From positions 2,542,001 to 2,606,000 of the forward strand of contig NZ_JAZHOH010000001.1 in assembly GCF_040419245.1 (NCBI RefSeq): a stretch of DNA of 64,000 nucleotides. Reading direction: 5' to 3'. Shown here one piece after another: positions 50,657 through 59,196 of the stretch. Position 1 is the stretch's first letter. The number at the start of each line of letters is the position of its first letter. A program made the translations under genes and the position numbers. The notes beneath the pieces are model-generated. The model saw only the letters and a program-made list of their open reading frames with translations. It was not told the origin of the DNA and ran no database searches. The stretch is from Ewingella sp. CoE-038-23. Its GTDB lineage: Bacteria; Pseudomonadota; Gammaproteobacteria; Enterobacterales; Enterobacteriaceae.

Positions 50657-51928
50657 TTAAAACGCGGTTTCCAGCGCATCCGTGACGCAGTAGTTGTCAT
50701 CCACCAGCGGCAGGTAGCGCCATTTATCAAAGGCGGTGCATGGATGGGAAATGCCGCACCCGACCCAATCTCCCGGCTGGAGCTTCTCATCCTCCGGCAG
50801 CAGCAAATAGGCATGCTGGTCGTTCACGTCACTGATAGTCAAATGGCTGGCCGCGCGCGGCTCGCTGCCATCGGCATTGCGGATCCACAGCGGGTTTGGC
50901 AAATCTTGGTCGAAAGGCACGTCGCGACGGCCAAAATCCACAAAAGCCAGTCCCGGCTCGGGGCGAGACAGCACCCTGCCCCAGATTTCCAATGACGCTT
51001 CGAAATGGTGGGTTGCGCCCGGCTGGGCAAAAGGCGCAATGCGCGAATAAAGGCCGCTGTCGTGTGCCATGTAGGCACCCGAGCGGATCAGCGGCGTGAC
51101 CGGCAGAGGCAAGCTTGCCGCCGTGAAGCAGGCCGTCACCACGTCAAACCACGCCCCGCCCCCCGCGCTAAGAATAATGTTGTCACTGGCGAACAGCTGC
51201 TTGTCGGCCAACCGCGCCGCCGTGGCAATCATCATTTCGCAATAGGCTTTCACTCGCGCAATGCCCGCCGCGTCGCGCCCTGCGCCCAGTGCGCCTTCAT
51301 ACCCCGCCACGCCGACCAGCCTCAGCTGGCTGCTGGCGGCAATGGCTTCGGCGATGCTAACTGCCTCCTCCTGCGACCGACAGCCGGTACGGCCGCCACT
51401 CACCGACATCTCCAACAGCACGGAGATCTGGCTGTCACCCAGATTCTGCTCCAGCAGCTTCACGCCTTGCAGCGAATCGACATAACAGAGGAAGCCGTGG
51501 TCGGGATGATCCTGCTGCCACTGGCCGATCCAGCGGATCCCCGCCGGGTCCACCAGCTCATTGGCTAAAAACACGTTGCGAATGCCGAACTGGCGCAGTG
51601 CACGCACCTGAGCCGGGGTTGCCGCCCCCAGCCCCCAAGCCCCGCCTTCGCTAATGGCACGGCGAAGCACGCCCGGCGACATCGAGGTTTTGCCGTGCGC
51701 CGCCAGCATCACGCCATTCTCCCGGCAGAAAGCCGCCAGCTGGCGCAAATTATTTTCTAACGCCGACTGCTTCATGATCATCAGTGGCGAAAAGACCTTA
51801 TCGCTACTTAGTACCGCCGTGCCCTGTGGCAGAGGGGCATCGCCCGCGCCCGCTACTGATTTAAAGCGCGGCGCGGCCTGCTGTGGGTCAAGCTGGCCGT
51901 CGGCCCGCAATGGAAATTGAACAGACAT
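50657..51928 (-). CDS. DSD1-like PLP- and metal-dependent D-amino-acid dehydratase/deaminase
   Basis: Fold-type III PLP enzyme, 423 residues. It has an alanine-racemase-like N-terminal barrel with the PLP lysine Lys80 in LAAHGKTSMSP and the GVAGYEG strand near 222. The C-terminal D-serine-dehydratase domain has the metal pair His395 and Cys397 in CGISHPCTAFDKWR, equivalent to the zinc His-Cys pair of yeast Dsd1 and of D-threonine aldolases. It should act on a D-hydroxy amino acid, by dehydration to an enamine/imine or by aldol cleavage; which one cannot be read from sequence. The downstream transporter and RidA homologue fit deamination. Last gene of the leftward operon from 55466; its ATG is 11 bases after the ABC ATPase stop. 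Confidence 0.82.
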   Translation of the reverse strand: MSVQFPLRADGQLDPQQAAPRFKSVAGAGDAPLPQGTAVLSSDKVFSPLMIMKQSALENNLRQLAAFCRENGVMLAAHGKTSMSPGVLRRAISEGGAWGLGAATPAQVRALRQFGIRNVFLANELVDPAGIRWIGQWQQDHPDHGFLCYVDSLQGVKLLEQNLGDSQISVLLEMSVSGGRTGCRSQEEAVSIAEAIAASSQLRLVGVAGYEGALGAGRDAAGIARVKAYCEMMIATAARLADKQLFASDNIILSAGGGAWFDVVTACFTAASLPLPVTPLIRSGAYMAHDSGLYSRIAPFAQPGATHHFEASLEIWGRVLSRPEPGLAFVDFGRRDVPFDQDLPNPLWIRNADGSEPRAASHLTISDVNDQHAYLLLPEDEKLQPGDWVGCGISHPCTAFDKWRYLPLVDDNYCVTDALETAF

Positions 51929-51939
51929 GCTTCCTCCGA

Positions 51940-52677
51940 TTAGTGCTCAAGCACGCGGGATAAGAATTGCTGGGTACGCTGATTTTGCGGATTAACAAAA
52001 ATCTGCTCCGGGGTGCCCTGCTCGGCAATCACGCCTTGGTCCATAAACACCACGCGGTCGGCGGTTTTACGCGCAAAGCCCATCTCATGGGTCACCACCA
52101 CCATGGTCATACCCTCGCGGGCCAGACTGCGCATCACTTCCATGACTTCGCCCACCAGCTCTGGGTCGAGTGCCGACGTGGCTTCATCAAAGAACATGAT
52201 TTTGGGTTCGACCGCCAGCGCACGGGCGATCGCCACGCGCTGCTGCTGGCCGCCGGAGAGCTGGGCCGGATAATGGTGTGAACGCTCGGACAGGCCGACG
52301 CGCGCCAGCGCCGCCATGCCGCGCTTGTTGGCTTCGGCCACGGAGAGCTTTTGCGCCTTAATCAGCGCCAGCGTGACATTGCCCAGCGCGGTTTTGTGTG
52401 GGAACAGGTTGAATTGCTGGAACACCATGCCGACGTGGCCGCAGATCTCGCGGGAGCGCTTCTTGTCATGCAGCGGCACATTGTTGACCCAGATTTCGCC
52501 ACCGTCGGCGGTTTCCAGACCACTCATGATGCGCAGCACGGTACTTTTCCCGGAGCCAGAAGCACCAATCAGCACCAGCACCTCGCCCAGTGAGACGTCC
52601 AGACTGATCTCTTTCAGCACTTGGGTTGAGCCGAAGGATTTCGTCACATTATTCAGCATAATGGCGGGTTTACTCAT
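51940..52677 (-). CDS. Polar amino acid ABC transporter ATP-binding protein
   Basis: GlnQ/HisP-type ATPase, 245 residues. Walker [10 protein letters not shown] (38-46), signature [15 protein letters not shown] near 138, Walker [16 protein letters not shown] near 158 and the switch histidine in VVTHEMGFA. The ATG at 52677 has AGGAGT upstream and overlaps the stop of the permease gene as ATGA; an in-frame extension to 52731 lies inside that gene. It energises the two permeases 52674-54052. The substrate is inferred to be the amino acid handled by the enzyme encoded next to it. Confidence 0.92.
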   Translation of the reverse strand: MSKPAIMLNNVTKSFGSTQVLKEISLDVSLGEVLVLIGASGSGKSTVLRIMSGLETADGGEIWVNNVPLHDKKRSREICGHVGMVFQQFNLFPHKTALGNVTLALIKAQKLSVAEANKRGMAALARVGLSERSHHYPAQLSGGQQQRVAIARALAVEPKIMFFDEATSALDPELVGEVMEVMRSLAREGMTMVVVTHEMGFARKTADRVVFMDQGVIAEQGTPEQIFVNPQNQRTQQFLSRVLEH

Positions 52678-53318
52678 GATAACTGACTCCTGGTTTGATG
52701 ATGTTGAACCCAACGGGAAAGCGGGAAACAAACCGCGAAATAGAGCAAGGAAACAAGGCCGTAAATCACCACCGGCTGGCCGACGCGGTCAACAATCGCC
52801 TGACCTTGGTGCATCAACTCGGACATGCCAATCATGCTGACAATCGACGTATCTTTAATCAGAGAAAGATATTGGCCGACGAGCGGCGGCAGCACGATGC
52901 CACGGGTTTGTGGCAGAACCACGCTCATAAAGGTTTGGCGTTTTGACAGACCAAGGATCCATGAGACTTCCCACTGGCCTTTCGGCACGGCTTCAATCCC
53001 GCCGCGAAACACTTCGGCGATATAAGCCCCTTGGTAAATACTCAGGCCCAGAATGCCCGCCGCAAACAGGTTGATGTCATAGCCGAAGTAGGCCACGCCG
53101 AAATAGATAAACATCAGGGTTATCAGCACCGGCGTGCCGCGAAACAGCTCGGTATAGAGCACGGCGATCTGCTTGGCTATCGGCAGATTACTGGTGCGCA
53201 ATACCGCCGCCAGCAGGCCGAGCAAGGTGCTGCCGATAATAGCCGCCACCGAGAGCAGTAAGGTGATCCCCAAGCCTTGCAGCAGAATGGGCAAAGAACT
53301 GGTGATTAAATCACTCAT
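52674..53318 (-). CDS. Polar amino acid ABC transporter permease (second)
   Basis: HisM/HisQ-type permease, 214 residues, about five membrane segments. [16 protein letters not shown] near 55 and the coupling [23 protein letters not shown] region near 105 (core [12 protein letters not shown]) are family hallmarks. The ATG at 53318 follows AGGAGGG and overlaps the stop of the upstream permease gene (ATGA). It probably forms a heterodimer with that permease. Confidence 0.92.
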   Translation of the reverse strand: MSDLITSSLPILLQGLGITLLLSVAAIIGSTLLGLLAAVLRTSNLPIAKQIAVLYTELFRGTPVLITLMFIYFGVAYFGYDINLFAAGILGLSIYQGAYIAEVFRGGIEAVPKGQWEVSWILGLSKRQTFMSVVLPQTRGIVLPPLVGQYLSLIKDTSIVSMIGMSELMHQGQAIVDRVGQPVVIYGLVSLLYFAVCFPLSRWVQHHQTRSQLS

Positions 53319-54052
53319 GAGGTTTTCCCTCCTTTCGCGGTGTGGGTCAGCCATTTCAGTGGCTGCCGCCATGTGGCTCTTTTACTCGAGGTCACCAGCG
53401 CCGGATGGAATAACTTCCGCCCCGCCACACTCCCCAGCCACGAGAAGATATTGCTAAACAGCAGATAGATGACCGTCACGATGCTGAAGGTCTGGATATA
53501 GAGCAACGTGCGGGCGTTAATCACCGTGGCCGTGCCGGTCAGTTCCGGCAGCGCGATGGCCGACAGCAGCGAAGTACCCAGCAGCAGCTGGATCAGGTTG
53601 TTAATGATGGCTGGCCATACTGCCCGCGCGGCCTGGGGCAGCACCACGCTGATAAACACCTGACTTTTCGGAACGCCCAGCACCCACGCGGCCTCTAGCT
53701 GGCCTTTCGGCACTGACTGAATACCCGCACGGAAGGTTTCTGACAGATAAGCTCCGACGTTAATCCCCAGCGCCAACACGCCTGCGGTGAAGGCACTCAT
53801 GGTGATGCCCATGGAAGGCAGGCCGAAGAAAATGATGAATATCTGCAACAACACCGGCGTGTTACGGATAAATTCGACATAGCAGTGGCTTATCCAGCGC
53901 ACCACCGCCAGACGGGATGACTTCGCCAACGCCGAGATAAGGCCCAACGATAAGGCCAGCGCAAAGGCGAGAATAGTGACTTGCAGGGTCAGCCACGCGG
54001 CGGAAAGAAACGTATCGCCATAGCGCCACAGGGTTAGCCATTGATAACTCAT
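53315..54052 (-). CDS. Polar amino acid ABC transporter permease (first)
   Basis: HisM/HisQ-type permease, 245 residues. FIRNTPVLLQIFIIFFGLP near 62 and FRAGIQSVPKGQLEAAW near 108 mark the family. A longer C-terminal tail (from about 215) is basic. It starts 49 bases after the binding-protein gene and overlaps the next permease by four bases. Confidence 0.92.
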   Translation of the reverse strand: MSYQWLTLWRYGDTFLSAAWLTLQVTILAFALALSLGLISALAKSSRLAVVRWISHCYVEFIRNTPVLLQIFIIFFGLPSMGITMSAFTAGVLALGINVGAYLSETFRAGIQSVPKGQLEAAWVLGVPKSQVFISVVLPQAARAVWPAIINNLIQLLLGTSLLSAIALPELTGTATVINARTLLYIQTFSIVTVIYLLFSNIFSWLGSVAGRKLFHPALVTSSKRATWRQPLKWLTHTAKGGKTS

Positions 54053-54101
54053 GGTCCTACTCCTTCGAGTGGCGCGGCATCAACTGCCGCGCCCTTTACT
54101 A

Positions 54102-54938
54102 TCAATATTGTGGATTCAGCGGGTAGCGAGGTTTGCTGCCAAACCATTTCTGATACAGCGTGGCGTTGTCGCCAGAGGCGTTAATCTCGAAGAGGAACTC
54201 ATTCAAATAGTTAGCCCACACCTGATCGCCCTGTTTCACGGCAAAGGCGTTGTACTCAAGAGGCACCAGCGCCTCATTGGTCACGGCCAATGTAGGGTCG
54301 AGCTTGGCCTGATACGCCAGGAAGTTGTTATCTTCAATCATGGCGTCGGCCTGACCCTGTTTCACCGCCAGAATGGCAGCCTGCGAGGAGTCATATTCCT
54401 GAATATTGACTTTAATACCCAGATTGCGCACTTCATCGCCGTTGGTTGAGCCTTTCACCGTCGCGATAGTTTTACCCGCCATATCATGGGCAGATTGAAT
54501 ACCGCTATTTTTGCGCACCAACATCGCCTCGCTCGCCACCACGTAAGGGTTGGTGAAGGTAATTTCTTTAGCGCGATCAAGATTGCGCGTGAAGTTACAG
54601 AACACCACGTCGACTTTATTGGTTTGCAGGTTTGGAATTCGGTTGGCGCTGGTGGTATTGACCATTTCCAGCTTAACGCCCATCTCTTTGGCGAGGGCTT
54701 TGGCTAAATCAACGTCATAGCCGTCCGGGTTATTATCTTTATCGTAAAAACCGAATGGCGCGAAACTCAGGCAGTCGCCAACGCGCAGCGTGCCGCGCTG
54801 AAGCACGGTTTGCAGGGCAGATTGCGGCGCAGCGCCGGCTGCTTTTTTATCGTCGGTCGGCGTACAGCCTGCCAGAATGAGCAATGCCAAGGTGGTGGCA
54901 GCGGCTTTGACACTTACTTTCAGCGATGTTGTATTCAT
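54102..54938 (-). CDS. Amino acid ABC transporter substrate-binding lipoprotein
   Basis: SBP_bac_3 family binding protein, 278 residues. The N-terminus is a lipoprotein signal with lipobox LAGC (Cys at about 25), unusual in Gram-negative systems where such proteins are usually free in the periplasm, though known. The mature part opens with LRVGDCLSFAPFGFYDKDNN, the first strand and ligand loop. GYDVDLAKALAKEMG and FTNPYVVASEAMLV follow in the usual order. The start is ATG 54938 with AAAGAGAG upstream; the frame to 55058 has no signal peptide. Ligand unknown, inferred to be a D- or hydroxy-amino acid from context. Confidence 0.9.
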   Translation of the reverse strand: MNTTSLKVSVKAAATTLALLILAGCTPTDDKKAAGAAPQSALQTVLQRGTLRVGDCLSFAPFGFYDKDNNPDGYDVDLAKALAKEMGVKLEMVNTTSANRIPNLQTNKVDVVFCNFTRNLDRAKEITFTNPYVVASEAMLVRKNSGIQSAHDMAGKTIATVKGSTNGDEVRNLGIKVNIQEYDSSQAAILAVKQGQADAMIEDNNFLAYQAKLDPTLAVTNEALVPLEYNAFAVKQGDQVWANYLNEFLFEINASGDNATLYQKWFGSKPRYPLNPQY

Positions 54939-55073
54939 TTTTTCTCTCTTTATGTAAATGGAGACTGATATGAAAAATAATTTCACAGAAAAATGAAAAG
55001 CAGGTGAGAATAAATACTGTCCCGGTGCGGTCGTAGTATTAAATAAATCGATAGCCAAATTTAATTGAAATAA

Positions 55074-55466
55074 TTATTTACGATCAGAGCGGAAGCATTT
55101 CATATCCACTTCTACTTTACAGTCCACAACTAAATCTTGAACGCTACAAATACGGGCTGGAGGATTACCTTTAAATATCTCACTGAATACTTTATTAAAT
55201 GAACTGAAATAGCGCGCGTCAGTTAATACCGCCGTGACGTGAACCACATCTTCTACCTGATAACCGGCTTCGCGCATGATGGTTAAGCAGTTGTCGAAGG
55301 CCAGTTGGGTCTGTTCAATGATGCCACCCTCGACGACTTCGCCGTCAAGCATCGGCGTCTGGCCGGAGATATATAACCAGCCATCGGCCTCTACGGCCCG
55401 TGCGAAGGGGAGTTTCTGGCCGCCCGTGCCTGTTCCACCTTCTACACCGTAACGTTTAATCGCCAT
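55074..55466 (-). CDS. RidA-family enamine/imine deaminase
   Basis: RidA/YjgF/YER057c protein, 130 residues, expected to form a trimer. Arg105 in PPARICSV and Glu119 in CKVEVDMKC correspond to the residues required for imine hydrolysis in Salmonella RidA, so this should be an active deaminase rather than one of the Arg-less Rid groups. It would hydrolyse 2-aminoacrylate or 2-aminocrotonate released by a serine/threonine-type dehydratase. First gene of the leftward operon; GGAGCAG precedes the ATG at 55466. Confidence 0.9.
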   Translation of the reverse strand: MAIKRYGVEGGTGTGGQKLPFARAVEADGWLYISGQTPMLDGEVVEGGIIEQTQLAFDNCLTIMREAGYQVEDVVHVTAVLTDARYFSSFNKVFSEIFKGNPPARICSVQDLVVDCKVEVDMKCFRSDRK

Positions 55467-55867
55467 GCATTACTGCTCCTGTGTGGGAAAATGCTGTGCC
55501 TGCATCGACACATCAATCGTCCGATATACTGGACATCAATCTCTGATATCGGACAACTTCAGATTTGCATAGGAAATGAGCTTTTGCAATATGCACTGGA
55601 TTAATTAGTTTTCGGCGATGTGTTCTGCGTCTCATAAATAAAACTTTCACACTGCGCCTCTGGATGAGAATGTGATCTTTATCTTATTTCTTCTGCCGCC
55701 ATTAATTGCAGCGCGCTAAAATGGGGCACCAAAATAGAACAGGTTATTTCTCTTTAAATAGATATCAGGATTAATTCTTTAACGCCGGGGATGGGTTAAA
55801 TTCATCGGGCCGTGTATGATGCGTTTAATATATTCCGTCCGCACCATTACCACAGGGGAGTTGGCTT
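55467..55867. other. Divergent regulatory region between the ridA-like gene and the IclR gene
   Basis: A 401-base gap that holds promoters for both directions and the inverted repeat at 55519-55554. The remainder is AT-rich from about 55560 to 55800. No gene seen. Confidence 0.55.
55519..55554. promoter_or_regulatory. Inverted repeat, probable operator of the D-amino-acid operon
   Basis: GTCCGATAT (55519-55527) and ATATCGGAC (55546-55554) are perfect nine-base inverted arms, centre to centre 27 bases apart. A further GGAC at 55531-55534 makes an inner GTCC...GGAC dyad with the left arm. It starts 53 bases upstream of the ridA-like gene. IclR-family proteins bind such palindromes, so the adjacent regulator is the obvious candidate; this is inference. 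Confidence 0.55.
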
Positions 55868-56620
55868 ATGCCAGATGAGAAAGTATCGCGGGCGCGCGGT
55901 GTTGACAGGGTTATCGATATTTTTCGCCAATTGCATATTGCCGGCAGGCCCATGGCGATGCGGGATCTGATTGAAGCGACCGGGGCTCCACGCTCGAGCG
56001 TCTATGACTTGGTGAGCCTGTTGGGTGACGCTGGCCTGCTGGAGTTAGATGCCGACGGCGCGGTATTTTTCGGCCGCGAGATGCACTATTACGGTGCAGA
56101 CTACATGGCGCACAATGACCTGATCCGCCGGGCTCATCAGTTGATGGTAGAGATTGTGGCACGCCATGGAGAAACCGTTCAACTCTGTATGTTGGAAGGC
56201 AATAAATACACCGTGGTGCTCTCAGAAAGTAACGCGCATCCGTTCAAAATCACCTCAGATATCGGCGTGCGAGTGCCCATTACCTGGACAGCGACCGGGC
56301 GCTTGCTGCTGAGCAACTGGTCGGATAGCGATATTCTCAAGCTGATCCCGGAAGAAGACTACCAGCTCGCCAATGGTCAGATCCTGGATAAACAGACCTT
56401 TCTCAACGAGATCCACTACGCGGGGCATTTGGGATATTGCATGACGGAAGGCCTATCAGAGAGCTTTACCTGCTGCATGGCCGCGCCGATTCGCTCTCGC
56501 GGGGGGCAGGCGGTGGCCGCCATCTGCTTTATGGTCAGTCGCGACACGCCAGAGGAGCGCCGCCAGATGCTGCTGAAAGAGCTGATCGACGCCGGGCGTA
56601 AGCTCTCTGACTTAACCTAA
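55868..56620 (+). CDS. IclR family transcriptional regulator
   Basis: Protein of 250 residues. The N-terminal winged helix (about 8-68, RVIDIFRQLHIAGRPMAMRD then APRSSVYDLVSLL recognition helix) is followed by an IclR effector domain (about 85-245). Divergent from the transporter/dehydratase operon, so probably its local regulator, responding to the transported amino acid or its product. It is not KdgR, which is encoded separately next door. GGGGAG precedes the ATG by about 8 bases. Confidence 0.9.
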   Translation: MPDEKVSRARGVDRVIDIFRQLHIAGRPMAMRDLIEATGAPRSSVYDLVSLLGDAGLLELDADGAVFFGREMHYYGADYMAHNDLIRRAHQLMVEIVARHGETVQLCMLEGNKYTVVLSESNAHPFKITSDIGVRVPITWTATGRLLLSNWSDSDILKLIPEEDYQLANGQILDKQTFLNEIHYAGHLGYCMTEGLSESFTCCMAAPIRSRGGQAVAAICFMVSRDTPEERRQMLLKELIDAGRKLSDLT

Positions 56621-56640
56621 TTTCCCTAGTGGGTGGCCGT

Positions 56641-56674
56641 CTCCCCTAACCTGGTTTAACACGAGTTAGGGGAG
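56641..56674. terminator. Hairpin between the converging IclR gene and kdgR
   Basis: ctcccctaac (56641-56650) and gttaggggag (56665-56674) form a perfect ten-base stem with a 14-base loop in the 62-base gap. It lacks a T tract on either side, so it may act with Rho or simply protect 3' ends. Confidence 0.5.
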
Positions 56675-56682
56675 CCAGCGGA

Positions 56683-57480
56683 TTAGAACGGGTAGTCGTG
56701 GTAGCCCAGTTGCTGGGAGATGTTGCGCGCCGCGGTGTGCAGCATGCTGACATAATCGTTTTTGCTCTCTTCAGAGAAACGAATGGTCGGGAAAGAGATA
56801 CTCAAACCGGCAGTCACCACGCCGAAACGGTCAAACACCGGCACGGCGATACAACGCAGCCCCTGCTCCTGCTCTTCAATATCTTCGCCAAAGCCCTGCT
56901 CGCGAACCTTCACCAGCGCGTTACGCAGCGCGTCCGCATCAAGCAGCGTGTTTTCGGTACTGCGGGTAAATTCCATTTCTGACAACAATGAATCCACTTC
57001 GCTTCGCTCACCCCACGCCAGCAGCACTTTACCAATGGCGGTGCTATGCAGCGGGTTGCGGCGACCAATGCGAGAATGCATCCGCAGGTTGTACATGGAA
57101 TCGATTTTATGAATATAAACGATGCCAATGCCGTCCTCATCCAGTGCGCCGAGATGAATGGTTTCGCGGGTTAAGCGAGACAGCTCGCGCATTTGAATAT
57201 CCGCGCTACGAATAAGATCGACGTTCTGCAACGCCTTCGCGCCCAGCTCAAATAACTTCAAGGTGAGAGAATATTTCTCCGACTCGCCTTCCTGAGCCAC
57301 ATAACCTAGCGATTTCATCGTCTGCAAAAAGCGATAGACGGTACTTTTCGACATCATCACGCGTTGCGAAAGTTCAGTAATACCAATCTCTCTTTCTTCT
57401 CCCAGCGCCTGCAAAATGCCAAAAACTTTCAGAACTGAGGAGACGGAATCCGGTTGTTTATCAAGATCTGCGTTAGCCAT
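56683..57480 (-). CDS. kdgR: Transcriptional repressor KdgR
   Basis: IclR-family repressor of pectin/hexuronate breakdown genes, 265 residues (263 in E. coli). Winged helix at about 12-70 (SSVLKVFGILQALGEE, then MMSKSTVYRFLQTMKSLGY), effector domain at about 85-260 binding 2-keto-3-deoxygluconate. The sequence matches enterobacterial KdgR throughout. Its predicted operator lies between kdgF and kduI in this same window. It is divergent from yebQ, as in E. coli. Confidence 0.96.
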   Translation of the reverse strand: MANADLDKQPDSVSSVLKVFGILQALGEEREIGITELSQRVMMSKSTVYRFLQTMKSLGYVAQEGESEKYSLTLKLFELGAKALQNVDLIRSADIQMRELSRLTRETIHLGALDEDGIGIVYIHKIDSMYNLRMHSRIGRRNPLHSTAIGKVLLAWGERSEVDSLLSEMEFTRSTENTLLDADALRNALVKVREQGFGEDIEEQEQGLRCIAVPVFDRFGVVTAGLSISFPTIRFSEESKNDYVSMLHTAARNISQQLGYHDYPF

Positions 57481-57719
57481 AACTCTCTTACCTGCCCGCT
57501 TTAGTTTTGTTTCAAAAAAAATAGAACACAGTTTTCATTATAATGGCAAGCTTTTGAGAACCGCAATCATCCAGAAGAAAAGCTGAGGTTTGGCGCTAAA
57601 TATTTCATAACTTTTCTTACAATATTACTAAGGATTCATAGTAATCGCGGTTGGCACTCCAGAGTCATTAGCGTGATAATATTTCCTCTTATTATTACCC
57701 CTAATGCCGACACTCATTC

Positions 57720-59114
57720 ATGACACTCACGCCAAATGACGGGCTTCCCGTTCCTCAACGCTATGGGGCGATTCTGGCTATCGCTCTCGGCATTACCGTT
57801 TCCGTGCTCGATGGCGCGATTGCCAACGTGGCACTGCCGACCATTGCGAAAGATTTGAACGCCAGCCCGGCATCTTCGATTTGGGTGGTCAATGCCTACC
57901 AGCTCGCAGTAACGATTTCGCTGCTGTCGTTGGCGTCATTGGGGGATATTTTTGGCTATCGCCGTATTTATCAGACCGGATTGTTAGTTTTCAGCATTAC
58001 CTCGCTGTTTTGCGCCCTGTCGGACTCGCTGACCACCCTGACTATTGCGCGCATCTTACAGGGGTTTGGCGCTGCGGCGATCATGAGTGTTAATACCGCG
58101 CTGATCCGCATCATTTACCCCCAGCGTTTTCTCGGGCGAGGAATGGGGATCAACGCCCTGATTGTCGCCGTCTCATCTGCCGCCGGGCCGACCGTGGCGG
58201 CGGGGATTTTGTCGATTGCGTCTTGGCAGTGGCTGTTTGCTATCAACCTGCCGATTGGTATCGCCGCGCTGGCGCTGGGGGTGAAGTTCCTGCCTGCCAA
58301 CAGCACCAAAAGTCAGGGCCAGCGTTTCGACTTCACCAGTAGCCTGATGAACGCCCTGACCTTCGGTCTGCTGATCACCGCCATCAGCGGCTTCGCTCAG
58401 GGGCAAAATCGCCTGTTGGTGCTGGCTGAAGTGGTGGCGATGATGATCATCGGCTGGTTCTTCGTGCGCCGCCAGCTGTCGCGCCCTTTCCCACTGCTGC
58501 CGGTCGATTTGCTGCGCATTCCGATTTTCGCTATGTCGCTCGGCACCTCGCTGTGCTCATTCAGCGCGCAGATGCTGGCTTTCGTGTCGCTGCCGTTCTT
58601 CTTGCAGAATACGCTGGGGCTGGATTCTGTCTCCACCGGCCTGCTGCTCACCCCGTGGCCTCTCGCTACCATGGTGATGGCACCTATTTCTGGCCGTCTG
58701 GTCGAGCGCTTCCATCCGGGAATGCTCGGCGGTATCGGGCTGATTGTGCTCTCCTTCGGCCTTTATTCAATGTCGATGCTGCCTCATGACCCGTCAAATC
58801 TGAACATCGTGTGGCGCATGTTTATCTGTGGTGCCGGATTCGGTCTGTTCCAGTCGCCAAACAACCACACCATTATTACCTCCGCGCCGCGTAACCGCAG
58901 CGGCGGAGCCAGCGGCCTGCTTGGCACCGCGCGCCTGCTCGGCCAGACCACCGGCGCGGCGCTGGTAGCCCTGATGTTCAACCTGTTCCCGGACCATGGC
59001 ACTCACGCCTCGCTGATCCTTGCCGGCACATTGGCGGGCGGCGGCGCGCTGGTCAGCTTTATGCGTATGACCCAGCAAACGGCCAGTCAGAAGGAAGCGG
59101 CGGAGAAATCTTAA
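57720..59114 (+). CDS. yebQ: MFS transporter YebQ (DHA2 family)
   Basis: Inner membrane major facilitator of the 14-segment drug:H+ antiporter-2 family, 464 residues (457 in E. coli). Motif A is GDIFGYRRIYQTG near 79, the family motif D-type LDGAIANVALPTIAKDL near 31, and motif C-like SSAAGPTVAAGI near 158. SPNNHTIITSAPRNRSGGASG near 380 is very like E. coli YebQ. Substrate unknown. The upstream gap (57481-57719) contains a weak KdgR-like sequence at about 57521-57540. Confidence 0.92.
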   Translation: MTLTPNDGLPVPQRYGAILAIALGITVSVLDGAIANVALPTIAKDLNASPASSIWVVNAYQLAVTISLLSLASLGDIFGYRRIYQTGLLVFSITSLFCALSDSLTTLTIARILQGFGAAAIMSVNTALIRIIYPQRFLGRGMGINALIVAVSSAAGPTVAAGILSIASWQWLFAINLPIGIAALALGVKFLPANSTKSQGQRFDFTSSLMNALTFGLLITAISGFAQGQNRLLVLAEVVAMMIIGWFFVRRQLSRPFPLLPVDLLRIPIFAMSLGTSLCSFSAQMLAFVSLPFFLQNTLGLDSVSTGLLLTPWPLATMVMAPISGRLVERFHPGMLGGIGLIVLSFGLYSMSMLPHDPSNLNIVWRMFICGAGFGLFQSPNNHTIITSAPRNRSGGASGLLGTARLLGQTTGAALVALMFNLFPDHGTHASLILAGTLAGGGALVSFMRMTQQTASQKEAAEKS

Positions 59115-59142
59115 CCGTGCAGGTTCAACAATCCCCAGACAT

Positions 59143-59174
59143 AAAAAAACCCGGCCACCTGAGCCGGGTTTTTC
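59143..59174. terminator. Terminator between yebQ and htpX
   Basis: aaaacccggc (59146-59155) with gccgggtttt (59163-59172) and a seven-base loop, T tract on plus and A tract on the left side. It lies between converging genes. Confidence 0.88.
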
Positions 59175-59196
59175 TTTAGCGAGTCACCTACAGTTA

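Noticed and set aside
50657..51928. Alanine racemase or ornithine decarboxylase identity for the DSD1-like enzyme
   Set aside because: The C-terminal His-Cys metal motif and the AAHGKT lysine context are typical of D-serine dehydratase/D-threonine aldolase proteins, not of racemases.
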